A DNA stretch of 64,000 nucleotides from Lunularia cruciata (Eukaryota; Streptophyta; Marchantiopsida; Lunulariales; Lunulariaceae), in assembly GCA_948567375.1 (NCBI GenBank), contig OX419758.1:13769001-13833000 (forward strand), in the 5' to 3' direction. The stretch's first letter is position 1; every line of letters begins with the position of its first letter. Of the stretch, positions 12,433 to 25,740 are shown piece by piece. The translations under genes and the position numbers were made by a program. A model generated the notes under the pieces. It searched no databases, was not told the DNA's origin, and worked only from the letters and a program-made list of their open reading frames with translations.

Positions 12433-14324
12433 TTTATCCCCACATTGCTTGGAATCCGGTTGGTCTCATGCTATGTATGTCTTCAACAGTGACCCCACTG
12501 GTTGCCCTAGACCCGGAAGATGAGATCTGATTGCACGAATTGCAGGAAACACGCTTCAAATCGAAGCCTGGTCGAATTTCATCCTCTATTCGCCTCTTCT
12601 CATCGTTATTCATCAGTCTAATCCTCAATCAACGATCTGGGAACAGGACTTACGCTTGACTTTCGGCTTAGATGGAAGAATATTCTTTTCTTGTGAAGAT
12701 CGAGGCTACGTTCCGAAGGAAACTATTTGTTGTGTACGAATGAAGTGACCTTATGATGCTTCTGTAGATAACTTTGAGGCCTTTGAGTTAATCATCAATC
12801 GACCTTGGTGGAAACAGAATAAAACTACCTGACGACAGGATTTGTTTCTGATTTTGCCTTTTGGAATCGTAGGGCCTTGCGCTCTCTATCTCCTTTTGCA
12901 CTTCTTGGTGCCTTGTACTCATTTTCTTTTACCAAATGTCATTTCCGACTTGAATGTCATTTCCGACTCCGGCAAAACATGTACCGAAATAGAGCTCTGA
13001 CGGCATTGCGTTGCGTTGTGATGTATATGAAACATGTAAACTTATAACAATTGGGAAAAACCTCAATCATTGCTAACCAATCTGTGAAGAGTTTGACGTC
13101 TCCGATTAAGGGTAGACGCACGGATCCAAGAACAACGTGAATTTTCATTTCATTTCATTTCAACCAATTTTCATGGCTTAATCAAGTTCATGGCTGAACG
13201 ATCACTAGACCTTCACGTGACTTCTAGCCGTACGCCCGCAACATCCCCGAGTTCTGAACCTATCCCAACTTGGCAGTTTCTCGTGCGGCTGCACGCGAAG
13301 TAAGATTGAAAAGCAGTCATATCCGACTACCAGAACACACAGAAATACATAATAAAATTCACTTGGTCAAAGCTTCCTTCTTTTGTGCTTTCTCGTGACT
13401 TCATAGTCTGATACAGGTCTACGTGTGGGGCCAGGAAGTGCATGCTTCAATTATTACAGCAAACATATTCACAATGCCGAACTCCGAACTTTGAAAGTGA
13501 AGTTTTTAATTTCAGTGTGGAAATCGGATCTACAATTGATCTCTCGTGCGCATGAGGACGCGATAGTACTGCATGGAAGAATTTGGCCAGCCATTTTCGA
13601 CATCACATTCAACATCTCCGACGCGAAGAAAAACGTTCCGTAGAATGTTATCATAGAAGAATACGTGTCCCGAAAATGTACTCCTCCAGTCAAGTTTATT
13701 AAAATATCACAAGGAATATGGTGAAGACTTTCCTGTTAGTAATGTCACTTCGCAACCTCAAGCAAAATCTTTGCCACTTCAAACTTGGATGAGATGTATA
13801 CTTGGATCAGAAGGTTTAGTTGGTAATCACGTGAGGTTGGAAGGACATTGTCATGGAGATTACTTAATTTCCTACCATCGCCACAGTTGGGCACACAAGT
13901 TGGGTGTGTACCGCCCACCATACTTCCGTTTCCTAGGCAGAATAGCCTTAATTGGCGAAAGGTAAGCATCGTAGCCTTTAATGCGGCCCCACTTCGTCGC
14001 TGTTGACACGTTGAAAGGTATCACCTGAAGATTCCTCTGAAATTCAGATATATGTCGCTTATCTTCCATACAAAATGAGCTTTGCGCATCTTTAGGTAAT
14101 GCTCCCCTTTTCTCCTTTCTGCCCATCAACGGAGACGGTCGTTAAAGACGTATTCATGAGGAGTTGGTATTGCATTTCGATCTATCGGAAGAAAAGTTTG
14201 TCCAAAGATTTCTCCAGATCTCTCGTTCGCTTTTAGAGGGCCCTCAGTGCTCAGGTTGATCTGAATTAGATCTTATTCATGAGGAATTGGTATTGCATTT
14301 CAATCAATATGTCTTTCAAAGGAT
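12433..14324. other. Interior between inverted repeats, no gene recognised
   Basis: Open frames are short and lack motifs; I see no transposase signature. Two small tandem features occur: ATGTCATTTCCGACT twice near 12935-12966, and a CATTT microsatellite near 13144-13160. Confidence 0.45.
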
Positions 14325-14490
14325 TTATTGTAGAAAGGTGACCACGTAGGAAAAACGAAGGATGGGAAGACCCCATCCAAGGGAGAGACAAAAAAGGTAA
14401 CATGGGGTTAAGCCCCAATAGAGTCTATATGAGAAAGAGACAAAAAAAGGTAACATGAGGCTAAGCCCCAATAGAGTTTATATGATAAAT
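14325..14490 (+). repeat. Right arm of inverted repeat, with a local tandem duplication
   Basis: Positions 14325-14425 mirror 12332-12432. The distal part is duplicated in tandem with a period of 52 bp: a GAGACAAAAA...GGTTAAGCCCCAATAGAG unit starts at 14385 and again at 14437. A further diverged part of the same repeat occurs at 14770-14910, where GAAGGATGGAAAGACCCC recurs. Confidence 0.75.
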
Positions 14491-14614
14491 CTGCCCTATC
14501 GCACTTAAGATATCCGAGCTACGCAAGCCGTAAGGTCTACACACAACTAGAACATTCGAAGAAACGTCACCTAATGTGATTGTTTTCTTATGGATTGTAC
14601 CAATCATTACTCTC

Positions 14615-14748
14615 TGTATAACGATAGACATACATTATCTAAAATATACTACAAAATATAAAAGTGAAAGTGGTACCCTGATGTATAACAATGGACATAC
14701 ATTATCTAAAATATACTACAAAATATAAAAGTGAAAGTGGTACCCCTG
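14615..14748. repeat. Tandem duplication, 2 x 67 bp
   Basis: A 67-bp unit beginning TGTATAAC at 14615 is repeated from 14682 with only a couple of mismatches (CGATAG versus CAATGG). Near identity indicates a recent duplication. Confidence 0.9.
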
Positions 14749-14769
14749 ACGGTTAACATGATAAGCTCT

Positions 14770-14910
14770 CTTGCAAAGGATTTTTCCGGAAAGGATCAAA
14801 GGATTTATCTGGATCTCTCGTTCGCTTTTGTATGGCCCCTAGTACTCAAGTTGATCTGAATGCAACGAAGGGTGACGGTAGAAAACACGAAGGATGGAAA
14901 GACCCCATCT
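14770..14910 (+). repeat. Diverged third copy of the 14.2-14.4 kb repeat
   Basis: Two phrases from 14200-14380 recur here in the same order and orientation: the ATCTCTCGTTCGCTTTT...TTGATCTGAAT segment and the GAAGGATGGAAAGACCCCAT segment. Distances differ, so one copy has gained or lost sequence. Confidence 0.7.
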
Positions 14911-16017
14911 AAATTGGACATTCATTTCTACAGGAAAAGCACAATCAGCAGGAAACTTCCGGATTCGATTTGAAACTGGCGATCAATCCGGATGCCTGAC
15001 CTCTCGTGCGTGTCACGGTTTGGATCCGGGGAGCATCAGGTTCAATTTGCCAGTATTATATTAAGGGAGGTGGTAAAACTCTGATGTGATGATGAATGAA
15101 TCATCAAATTTAGATAATATCAGGCCCATCTGGTGCCACTAGTCAAGCCTTATTACATGTTCCGAGATGCCAGTAAATATCGTCTAAGTACTGTAAAGTG
15201 CTGCGCCAATGTGATGATATGAATAATTCCTTAAGTGGAGGAAACGGGTTCAAAGATATAGTCGGCTCTCGATAAGTGCCTCCCTCCGTTCCGGCCTGGA
15301 GATTGCACTTATAGAGGATTTGCAGCTATCCAGATTTGGTACAACTGCAACTTTTAAGATAGTTGCATCTATCAAAAGTCAAGGGTTGGATACGCGCAAT
15401 CGTTGGCGGAAGTTGCATATATCGTGAGTAAAGAAGGATATGATAATTCAAGTTCCGTATAGTTATGAAATATGTCGATTGACACTATACATGGGCGGTT
15501 TCAATAGTAAATCTTCGAGTAGCAGTAGACATCCGTAAGGAAGTTTACGGGTAAGGTCAAAGTTTTACTCGTAACCGGTTAAACTTTAATGGGTAACGTG
15601 GGAAGGGAAAAATATAATAGGGGTTTCAAAAACTTTTTGACGGGATATTTACGAGCGCAAGTGGGAACCCCGAACAATTTCCAAAAAAACCCGTAGAAAA
15701 TAACTTGCCTCAAAAATGAAATGGATGTAACGTATTTTATGGGTCCTCTTTTATTTACGGGTCATTTCCGTTTTCACCGGATAAGTTTAATATTACCGGG
15801 CAAAGAGATTATGTAGATCTCTCATGATTATTAATATCTAGTCATAAATATAATTAGAGACGCGGAAAGAATACAATGCGGTTCTCGTGGGGAAAGCAAA
15901 GTGAGGACCGCAACCGGTTTTGCACAAAATTTGAGTTGCAAACTCTACTCTACTTTGATTCAAATACCTTTGAAATCTAATTTTTCCATGCATTTCCTCC
16001 ATATCTTTCTTGTTTGA

Positions 16018-16135
16018 TTGAGTCTTAACTTCTCCATCTTGACCACCTTTTGAGCTTCTATTTTAGCCAATTGATCAAAAAATTGGCTAAAATAGAAGCT
16101 AAGAAGGTAGCCAGGATGGAGAAGTCAAGACTCAA
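16018..16135. repeat. Imperfect 55-bp inverted repeat (fold-back)
   Basis: The arms 16018-16072 and 16081-16135 pair with a handful of mismatches around an 8-nt loop; the inner 20 bp (AGCTTCTATTTTAGCCAATT) pair perfectly. It marks the left border of the first AT-rich block. An open frame over it (16050-16286) is Lys/Arg/Glu-rich, but a frame through a palindrome with no other support is not called as a gene. Confidence 0.85.
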
Positions 16136-17540
16136 AGGCAAAATACAACAAGAGTTTTATTTCTTGATTTGGAGAAGAGGAGAATTAAAGAGAGAACTTT
16201 CATTCTATGATTTTAGAATTAGCAAAAGCCGAGAAGACACTTGGAGAAATCAAAAGTATAATGAGTATCGTGCACAATCCAGATAGAGTACACCAGATCT
16301 AGATAGTACTCATGTTGACATAGATAGTACCCTTGTTGACAATTCTAATAACAATATAGCAAAAGTGTTGTGCCCTAGCAAATGTGCAAGGTTAGAATGC
16401 CTGGCCATAACACATTCATGGTTGTAATCACTCTATCACCTATTGTGTATTGAGTGAGTTTCCATGTCTATTTCTATACTATATAAAGTACCTTAATTTC
16501 CACACTATATACTTTTAAGCATAATCTTGTGCCTATTGAGCTTGTGTTATGAATCTGGTTTTGCTTTTCACCCTGCTACGAGTGCTTCTCTAAGATTTTA
16601 GAATGTGGGGTTACCAAGGTGCACTACAAAAGTTGGGTTTTATGGTGATTTAGCTCAAGCATCGCCAAAAAATGAGGTTTTGTGTTGGTTTGCTTGATTA
16701 CCACCAAAATGTGGGGTTTTGTGCCAGTTTTGCTTGGGTATCATCATAATCTAAAAACTAAACAAGGTTTCTCATGGTTTTGCAAGAGTATTATTGTAAA
16801 CGAGAAAAGTAAGCACAGTTTAGTGTGGGTCTTGCCGGTCTAGCTTAGGTCTCACTAGGTGCTTGTGTGATGTTTAATGGAAACCTTGAGTTTTGCATGG
16901 TTCTTTCATAGGATTTGTTTTGGTGTGGAGTATACTAGTGCAAGTGTAAGAGCAAAAAAATTCAAAAAAGTACTCAAACAAGTCATAAGAAAGGTACAAA
17001 AGGGTTCATATTAACAACTCATACATGTACATATGTACAAAAGGAACCATATTAACAACTCACATGGAAAACAGATGAAAAGAGAGGTGTAAGCCAATAT
17101 ATAATGTCCAAAAAAGGAATATAGCATGGTACCCTCATGCACAATGGGTACTAGTGTCAATGGTAAACTCATGAGGAGTGTCACTAAACATGGGTGGATG
17201 AACCTGAACCTCCTTGGGATCTATATCCTTGGTATTGGGTGTCTTGGATGGGAGGCACTATAATCTGATACGCTCTTATGTTGCATCCATGCATCTAATT
17301 AAGGTCTATATATCAAAATGCTTTTGTATCTCCAAAGAAGATCTCACTCCACATCATGCTTAGGAAGGTCCTGAAAGGCCAAGGCTATACCTTTGTAGGG
17401 ATTAAGACTATACTCCAATAGATGACCTGATGTCACTTGTCTATGAGAAACCTAATAGTAGATCATATATATCTGATAAATCTATCTAGAGGAGCTATCA
17501 ATTGGTTCGGTGAGGATAAATGTGAATCTATTACTTGAGT

Positions 17541-17768
17541 CTAAAAGGGAGTAAACAATGGATGATAAATAGCACCATGTAGACGGTTCACACAATACAA
17601 CAAGAATGCACTATCCACTATCATTGTATCATGCAAAGCTAAACTCATAGCAGTAAATGCACTATAAGGTCTCACAATATTCTTGACACCAATCTCAATA
17701 TCCATCCATCTCATCAAACACTCCCATGAGGTTGGGCACAGTGTGTACACCCTCAAGTAAGAAACCAT
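17541..17768 (-). pseudogene. Remnant of unidentified ORF family, copy 1
   Basis: This 75-codon open frame on the minus strand is not recognised as a known family. It is supported because a second copy lies inverted at 22890-23120. The two share MVSYL..YTL..SW..L.R.M near the start and IVDS....YC.N..H...Y.P.FTP near the end, despite heavy decay. Conservation at the amino-acid level suggests a once-coding repeat, probably part of a transposable element. Confidence 0.55.
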
Positions 17769-20700
17769 GGCTCCACATGTTCCTCAACAAATGGTTGCAA
17801 TCTCTTCTTGTGTGTTAGTCCAAATGAGTACCTCAAAATGCATCACACAATACTCCATGAGCTCCCTAACTCCAGGACACAGGATACATCTAAAGGTATT
17901 GCTTGGCCTAAATGGGATCTATCCACCCCTATCCACCAACCTAGGTCATTGGCTCAAGAGACTACTACTATCCCACATGATGTCTACCAAACATCCAATA
18001 TCCAAGACTATAATCTTCCTCTGCCAATCATGAACATAAACCATGCAAGGAATAACTATCCCATCTCACTCATCCTCTATTGCAACATAGATAATCTAGA
18101 AACCTCACATGTGAGTGTCTCTCTACTCTCCTCTAACCACTCAATCTGTTGGGAGATGTGACTGAAAATAGGCTAAGGTGCAAGATCATCTAAAAGTCAA
18201 GGTCTCCAAGCAATGATGTCCATATCACATGTCATCATACATGGCTCTCCTCTAGGCAATCTATGCAAGTGAAGCTTTGTTTACATCTCTACAAATCTAT
18301 CTTTAATTATGCTCAAGTTTTTCCATCTGATTTTGATCACTAATCATGTCAATGCTCTCTATCTAGGTCTCCTCATGCATAGCAAACTCCCCTAATGATC
18401 ATGTCAATTGGGATACTCCCAAAAAAAAGCCCTTGCATCCTCATAACACTCCTCTAGGATGTCCTTACCTCAACCAACTAACCTAAGATTTCTTTGACTC
18501 TCTCATGGAGAGTTAGAGCTCTTGATAATGATAGTTCCATATCTACAAGTCTCAATCTCATAACCATTAAAATAAAAATATTATATAAAGGCTTGAATAT
18601 GTTATATTAAATTTGATTTAATTGAATGTGTTCTATGATTTGGTTGTAATTATGTTGAGGCTCCACTAGGATATGTTGGGATATACTGGTATGAGCCCCG
18701 CTTGCACATTATTTTAAAAGTAAGTCTTCTTCTGTTGGCACTTGGATACATTGGGCCAGCAAGTCCTCTAGAGTACATTGAGATCCATTGGGAGTCATTT
18801 TCACAAGGATTGTGATTTTGAGAATATATATTGTTGAGAGAGTAGATTCAAGTTTTAGCAAGAAATATATCAATTTTTTAAGAGTCCCCTCAGTGACAAG
18901 GGTGGTATCAAGAAGCATAAATTGAGGAAAAGAGTATTTAAGGTTTTACTTTGAGAATTATCAAATCATTGAGAGGAATTATTCAAGAGAGTTGAGTTTG
19001 GGAAGAGTGAAGAGAGATGTTTGACATTGAATTATTGGGAGAAGAGAGGAATTTTGATTTATCTAGAGTACATAGGAATTTTGGGGGAAGAAAGGAATTG
19101 TTTGAGAGTTGAGTTTGAGAAAAGATGTTTGACAAAGAGGTATCATGGAAGAAAAGAAGTTTGAATTTTTAGAGAGTATTGGGATAAAAGAGTAAGTTTG
19201 AAAGTGATTAAATGAGAAATTTTTTAAGGTGAGTGAAGGAAAGAAGGTAGGGTTAGGGAGAGAAATTTATGAGTTCCAAATATGAAGGAAGGAAAGAAGG
19301 TATGGTTTGGGAGAGAACTTTCCTTAGAGGAGAATTTATGAATGTGAGGGAAGAATTTCATGAATTCTGTGTGAGGAGTTATAGTTAAAAGGTCCTCTTT
19401 AGTCCACATTCCACTCTATTCTCCGTGTTTCTCAACAAGTGTGTACTTGTTGGCTAGTTAAGGCTACATTTTGAGCATCTATGGGATTGTCTCTCCTCAA
19501 ATGCTCCAAATTTAGGTTTTCCTTTTCTTTTTGCTTTTTTTCAATGAATTGCCTCCAATCATGTGCCCCTTGGAATAGCTTCTCTATTTGGAGCTTCTCA
19601 TCTCCTCACTCTTGCAAAGGAGAGCTCAGATGTGCATTCCATTGCCATTGGAGATGTATTTCATATTTGGTTTTTGCACTATTTGCTTATAGTTTTAGAA
19701 ATATTTTTCTTCTTTCTTGTCTCTCCATCAATTTGCTATGGCTACTCTAAGGGGATGTGTGATAGTTATTATGGACATTCAAGCATCCTTGGACATTCAT
19801 CTAGATTAAGTGGTGGTCCAAGTTGATGTTTCCAATCCTTCAATACCATCTCTCATCTAGAATTATTCTGTGCTTTTTTGCTCAACTACCAATAAAATCC
19901 ACTCCTTGATCCTATTTCTATGTACTTTCTATGGTATTGAGACACCTTTTTGACTCATTCATGAAATTTTATGAAAACCAAAAACTGGGAGGAATTTCAA
20001 GAAAGAAAGATCAGTTTAGTTTTTATTTTTGAAAGCTTGAGAGTGAGAACTTTTGGAAGATGACAATGTGAGGGAAAGAAAGGAGGAAAAGAGAAGGAGA
20101 AGCGAGTATATTTTGCATGTGTAGGAGCTAACAAAGATAGAAGCATTTTGAAGGCAATGATGGTAGTAATTTTCCTGTACTCTTGGGTCATAGTTGTAGA
20201 CAATATGGATAGCTACCAAAGGGAATTTGGTTAATAAATTTCCACACTCTTTGTGATTGCATGACATTCATCAATTGGTGTTGGTTAGATAAAAACCATA
20301 TCAAGGATTTGGTCGAATCGATTTGGGAGATAGACCATAATATAGTGGGATTGAAAATTGCAATTGGCATGGAATATCCACATAACTTATAAGCATTACT
20401 TATCAATTACTATTATTTCTTTATCTCTCTACATTTGCTTTCAATTGTGCTTGATTGTAATTTTCAATCACATATTTAAATCACCTATACCCAATGTATA
20501 CTAGTATAGACCAATGCATACAAGAGGACACTAAAAATCCCTAGTACAATAGAGCTCATACCCATTTCACTTGCCTACTAGACAACAAACACTAGTGCAG
20601 GCCAATGTAGGCCCAAAAATAGGGCTTTATACTCAACACATGCCACATAGACTTTTTTTGGGTGAGCACATACTCAATTTCTGATTTTTTTCTTCTCATG

Positions 20701-22889
20701 TGTTAACATTAGTTGGGGTTTCTTTACTAAGTCTTTCTGTCATATATGGTCATTTAGGTATGTATATGCATTGAGTTTGTGTCATCTGGGGAACTATGAT
20801 ACAAAGAAGGCAAGAGTTGGGAGGAAGGGAGTTCACTTTGAGTGTTGCCATGATTTGTGAAGTGCTTGCTTTGCCATGGGGTCAAGCACCAAAGAAGAGG
20901 TCTTTTCTTTACACTTTAGTGATGGATTGGTTTCTTGTGCATGATAGAATAACACGCAAGTATCTTGCATGACAATGTGCATATCTAGCTTTCTGGCCTT
21001 TTTTCAGATGATAGGTTCCCTCTTTCTCCATGCAAGGATGCCAAAGGTGGTGCATGGATAAATCATGCTAAACATGAAAACTAAGCCTAGGAGATCTGGT
21101 GTAGAGGATTATGATTAGGCTGAGTTATTCATGTCTGCTATGGAGGCCAAGTTAGTGTTTTTATAAAGGCAGATTTGGCATCTTGATGTGCAAAGATTCA
21201 AGGTGGCTCATATTGGGCAAATTCTCACTCATTTCTTTATAGAGTGAGGCTTCATGGGAGTGGACAAGGCATCATATGTTAGCAATGGAGATGATGCAAA
21301 GGAGTAGGATGTAATATTCCATGATGCAATGGGTGAGGAGCATGATGTGGAGGATGAGTGAGAATATAGTTTAGATAAAAATTCAAAATTTGTATATGTA
21401 CTTTCATCACATATAACAAATATATAATGAATGAATGTTTGCAAGTTAAGGATGGTTTGCATGTATTACTCATCCCATAAAATCATTTTTTGCAACTATC
21501 TTTTGCAAATTTATAAAGAGAATGATGTTTATAACTCCTTGTGCATAGCACACCATCCCATTCTTGATCTTCCCTTTGATGAAGTAGTGAGTCTCCATGT
21601 TGAATCTTTAGATGTATTGGCCTTTGATAATGGAATTGTGAGATCCCATATTGAGGAGGATACCTAAGGAGTTTAAAGTGTGATAAGGAGATACCATCAC
21701 ACCCTGACATGCATTCTCAGAAGTCCCATATTAGGGGAGAGAGTTTAGATCCTTTGAGCAGGAGAGAGCATCCACTATTAGAGCAAGAGTTGCATTTTAA
21801 GGCCCAAGAGAGTTTTAGAGTTAAGAGATTGGCTGAGTTGAATAGGCTAGACATAAAGAAGGAGATGGATGCATTTTACGATTCAAGAAGGTTCTAGAGT
21901 TGAGAGATTGGTTGAGTTAGATAGACTAGTGATAGAGAAGAAGATGCATTTCAAGAATGAGTACGATGCAAAAGTTGAGAAATTGGCTAAGTTACATAGT
22001 GATAGGACTTATAGAAAGATGATGGTTGAGTCATAGTGTATTCATGAGATATGGTACACATGTGAGTTCACTATTAATATCAAAAATTTAGAGAGGACAA
22101 GGGTTGAGTTAGCAAAGGCACATAGGACTCTAGATGTGATGAGGACTAAGCTAGCGGAGGCTTATGAAGATATCAAGACCTTCCTTTGGAATGAGGCATG
22201 GAGGTACAGTATTATAGTGCATATTGGGACTCAGACTCAAGAGACTTGTACTCAAAGGATACACTTTTTGGAGGTTGAGATTCATACATTGGAGGATATA
22301 CGAGAGGCATCTAGATCTCAAGTACACATTGAGACTTCACATGCTTCCAAGACTAAGACTCCTAGGCCACACACTTACACTTAGACTTCACATAAAAAAT
22401 TTATGTTTACTAGAGGGCCTAGGGAGGAGCTTTATATTCGGACAAGTAATGTGTACATTGTTCCTTGGAGACCAAGGTTTTAGATAATCTCTCATCCCCA
22501 TTCAAATTCAGTGTTACTCTTGAGGAGTTTAGATGGCTCCAAGAGAATAAGATGGCTTTGAGGGACAAGATTTAGGCTTAAAGATCTAAGAGAGGATTAT
22601 CTTATATAGATAGTTCATTCCTCATATCCCTTACCATATATTTAGGAAGTGGAAGATACTAGTATTGGAATATTGGTTGTCTAGTGGATATTAAGTGGAC
22701 TACATGTTCTTTTTATAATCCATGGTGTGGGACTACATATGCTTGCCGTTGGAAGAGTTATAGAGTGAGTAGTGATTTTTGGTATCCCATAGCCAGGAGT
22801 TAGGTAGTTTGTAGAGTAATGTGTGTCACATTTTGTGGTGATCCTTTAGACAAGTCATGTTAGGAGGGATGTAGAGCACTTGTTATGTT

Positions 22890-23120
22890 CTATGAAGGAT
22901 TATGGTTTCCTATCTGATGGAGTACACACTAGAACACATCTCATGGGATGCTTTGGTGAGAGGGATGGGTTCATTGATGAGTATAGAGGTTTCATGGTTA
23001 TTATAGCACATTTACATCATTATAGTTATCCATTAAAGATATATTGATAGTTGATAGTATAGCAATTCCATATTGTAGGAACCATCCCCATGATACTACA
23101 TATCCTCCTAGATTTACTCC
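22890..23120 (+). pseudogene. Remnant of unidentified ORF family, copy 2
   Basis: Same family as the minus-strand ORF at 17541-17768, here on + and broken by stop codons and at least one frame change. The best preserved piece is around 23040-23120, LIVDS...YCRN followed by PPRFTP. Upstream, 21700-22400 carries Glu/Arg/Leu-rich, coiled-coil-like fragments in + frames that could be the N-terminal part of the same product. That link is inference. Confidence 0.5.
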
Positions 23121-25537
23121 ACTTGATATACCTAGGTCATCACACACTTCACCATTGCTTGTAGGATGCACTAGATTGCCATTCACATCATACTTAGACT
23201 TCAACATACATCTACTTTGTATATTTTATGATCATTATATCATTCTATTTCTTTTGTACAAATTTCTAACCTTTGTAATGTGTATGGGATTGTATAAATG
23301 TATAGCAAATTCAATGGAATGTATAACTTCTTCTTGCACATATTTACATAATGTACATTTGCTCAATAATCTCTATCCTCTTTTGAATTGTTACTAATGA
23401 ATGACTATAACTCTTTAATTATCTTTGTAAGGACCACGGATTGATTAAAAACTTAAAACTTTCAAAAGTTCTAAAGCATGGAGCATAAATTTCATACTTT
23501 TTTTGAGCACGTATGAGCACAATAACTCATCACAGAAAATGTTGAGTGGAAGCAAGCGCATATGAGTCATAGGAAGGGCATAAAAACACATATAGAACAC
23601 TATGTGGCCAATGCATGGCAAGGCATACATGGAATGGGACAATAGAGTGAAATGCTACAAAGTGAAGAGTATAGGAGAATTTGAAGCAAAAAAGCAATCC
23701 AATTTATTATCAACAATATGATTTACATTTCAAAGCTACTATTATCCTTGTTGTCATGATTATGAGCATGTGGAATTTTTGGTTATTAGTGCAACTACAA
23801 TAAGGTGTATCAATATCATACAACATTGTCACAATGATTTTTAATTCCTCTAAGCTCTTTCCTACATGTGTTAATTCAAGAGTCATGAATTGGAACCTCT
23901 TAGCCTTGGAAGTTAGTTCCTTAAATCTAAGCTTCTTTGCTTCACTTTTAATCTTCTCTACATGCAATTCTTCTAGCTTTAACCTTGAATTTTTCAATTT
24001 CAACCTTCAATTTCTCTATGTCCACTTTCACTCAAAATTTCTCTATCACTATTTTGCTATTTTATGAGAATCAATTTCAACTAACTTGCATCTCTCACTT
24101 GCTTCTAGAGAATCTCTCTTTTGTACGCATTGCAAAATCTTGCAAAAAAAGAGGCAAGGGATGGTATTATCTTCAAATTGCAGGTGAGTTTTCTCTTCTT
24201 CCATCCTTCATTGTTCTTCCTACCTTCATCCTCATGCTCTCCATCTTTGTCTCCATCTTTGTCTCCTTGTCATTTGCTTTCAAAGCTCAAACACCATCTC
24301 CAACATCTGAATGGATACGGCTCTCATCTTCAAGTCCATGTGTGTTTTTGTCTTTCTAGATAGATAAAGGAATTGAATCTAGCACAAGGAATGTATAGAA
24401 AATGCTTGAGTGTTTCTTGACCTTGGAATGTCAACTTCCTCCTCCTTGGGTGTAACATTCTCATCCCATTCTCCCAATCTTTCAGATATTCACTTCATTG
24501 CCAATTCCCATACTTACAAGTATAGGTGGAGCCATGTTTGCTCTACATCCAAACATCATATCCATTCTTTGGAAGTGAGTGCAAAGATGATTTAACTAAG
24601 CATTTATTGTTTTGCAACCCATTTTCAATTCCTTCTTTGTGAGTCCTTCTCTTATGCGCTTGTCCTTCCAATCTAGAGTATCCTTGTATAATTTCATATA
24701 GCGTGCACACTTCTTGTATGATTTATCTCTTGTCACAGACTTGGAAACCCTTTTCTATGCCATACCAAATAAGTTGCCATGTAACTCAAAGTTGTGCTTT
24801 TCTAAAATAGTTTCTTGCAATTGCCCCCTATAATTTCTGCAAAATGCTCTAGATCTTCTAAATAATCTAGAATCTGCCCATAATGATGGGACATCATTTG
24901 ATACCTTTCTACCTCTAATTTATTTTGCTCCCAGCCAAAGAACTAGAGGAAAGGTAACCATTTTCTTAGCAGATCTTATAAATTGCCACCTTTGGGAGAT
25001 TTTCAAAGACTTGAATTGGGATTAAGGCAAGGACCTACATGGAACCAAGAACTGGAATTGGAGAGTGTGAATGGGTGAATGAGTGTCCTCCATGATTTCT
25101 ACTAGTGTAATTCCACAAACTACAATTCAACATGGAAATGGCCGACAGCGCTCATGTTTCAACTCTTGATGGCACTAGCTCCTCAAATTTCAATTTGAGG
25201 TGTCAATAACATGTAATGAAATCCAATTATCTCACTTTGGATTTATTAGTCAACATGGATGCGTGAATAATTGGGATTCTAAGAGGGAGAATCTTCAAAT
25301 ATCTCAAGTGTGTATGATGTGCATGTCCTTGTTCCGCGTAGCTCTTCTTATCACTCTAATTTTCCCTTGCACAATTTTTATCACTCTATTTTGTCAGTTT
25401 ATAATATAAGATATTTCAATTATTTTGACCAATTATTCCAATTATTTTGACCAATATCCTTCTTCCAATCCTATCTTACACACCAAGCGAACTCTATAAA
25501 TAAAACCAAGCCACTCATACCCCAATTTCATCACCCA

Positions 25538-25740
25538 TACCAATTTTTAGTTCACATGTGGTATTTAGTTATTTAGTTATTGGCATTTTTGTGTTTGTTT
25601 TATGGGCACCTGGAAAAAATTGTATGGAAGTCAACCCTACCCTGTACCAATGTTTACTTTACAGGTAGTATTTAATATTGGCGCTTTTGTTTTCGTTTTA
25701 TGGGCCCGGAAAAGTTTTCACGGACTTCAAACCCTTCCCT
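25538..25740. repeat. Tandem duplication with CpG-poor and CpG-rich copies
   Basis: Copy 1 (25538-25644) and copy 2 (25645-25740) align throughout; copy 1 carries a small extra repeat of TTAGTTATT. Copy 2 has CpG at four places (GGCGC, TTCGT, CCCGG, CACGG). Copy 1 has CA or TG at the same places. The duplication sits exactly where AT-rich DNA gives way to CpG-containing DNA. Confidence 0.85.

Larger units (their letters stand above)
16136..25537. other. AT-rich block of decayed repetitive DNA
   Basis: About 9.4 kb of low-GC sequence with almost no CpG and no intact gene. Remnants of a coiled-coil-like ORF occur at about 21700-22400, and related ORF pieces at about 17541-17768 (-) and 22890-23120 (+). 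The block resembles long-decayed retroelement DNA, but I could not place LTRs, a primer site or pol motifs in it. Confidence 0.6.

Noticed and set aside
21709-22487. Possible coiled-coil protein gene
   Set aside because: Split by many stops, AT-rich and low in complexity. Kept only as a possible remnant of the unidentified ORF family.
25404-25455. Short tandem CAATTATTTTGACCAAT copies
   Set aside because: Two copies in AT-rich DNA; no feature beyond simple duplication.
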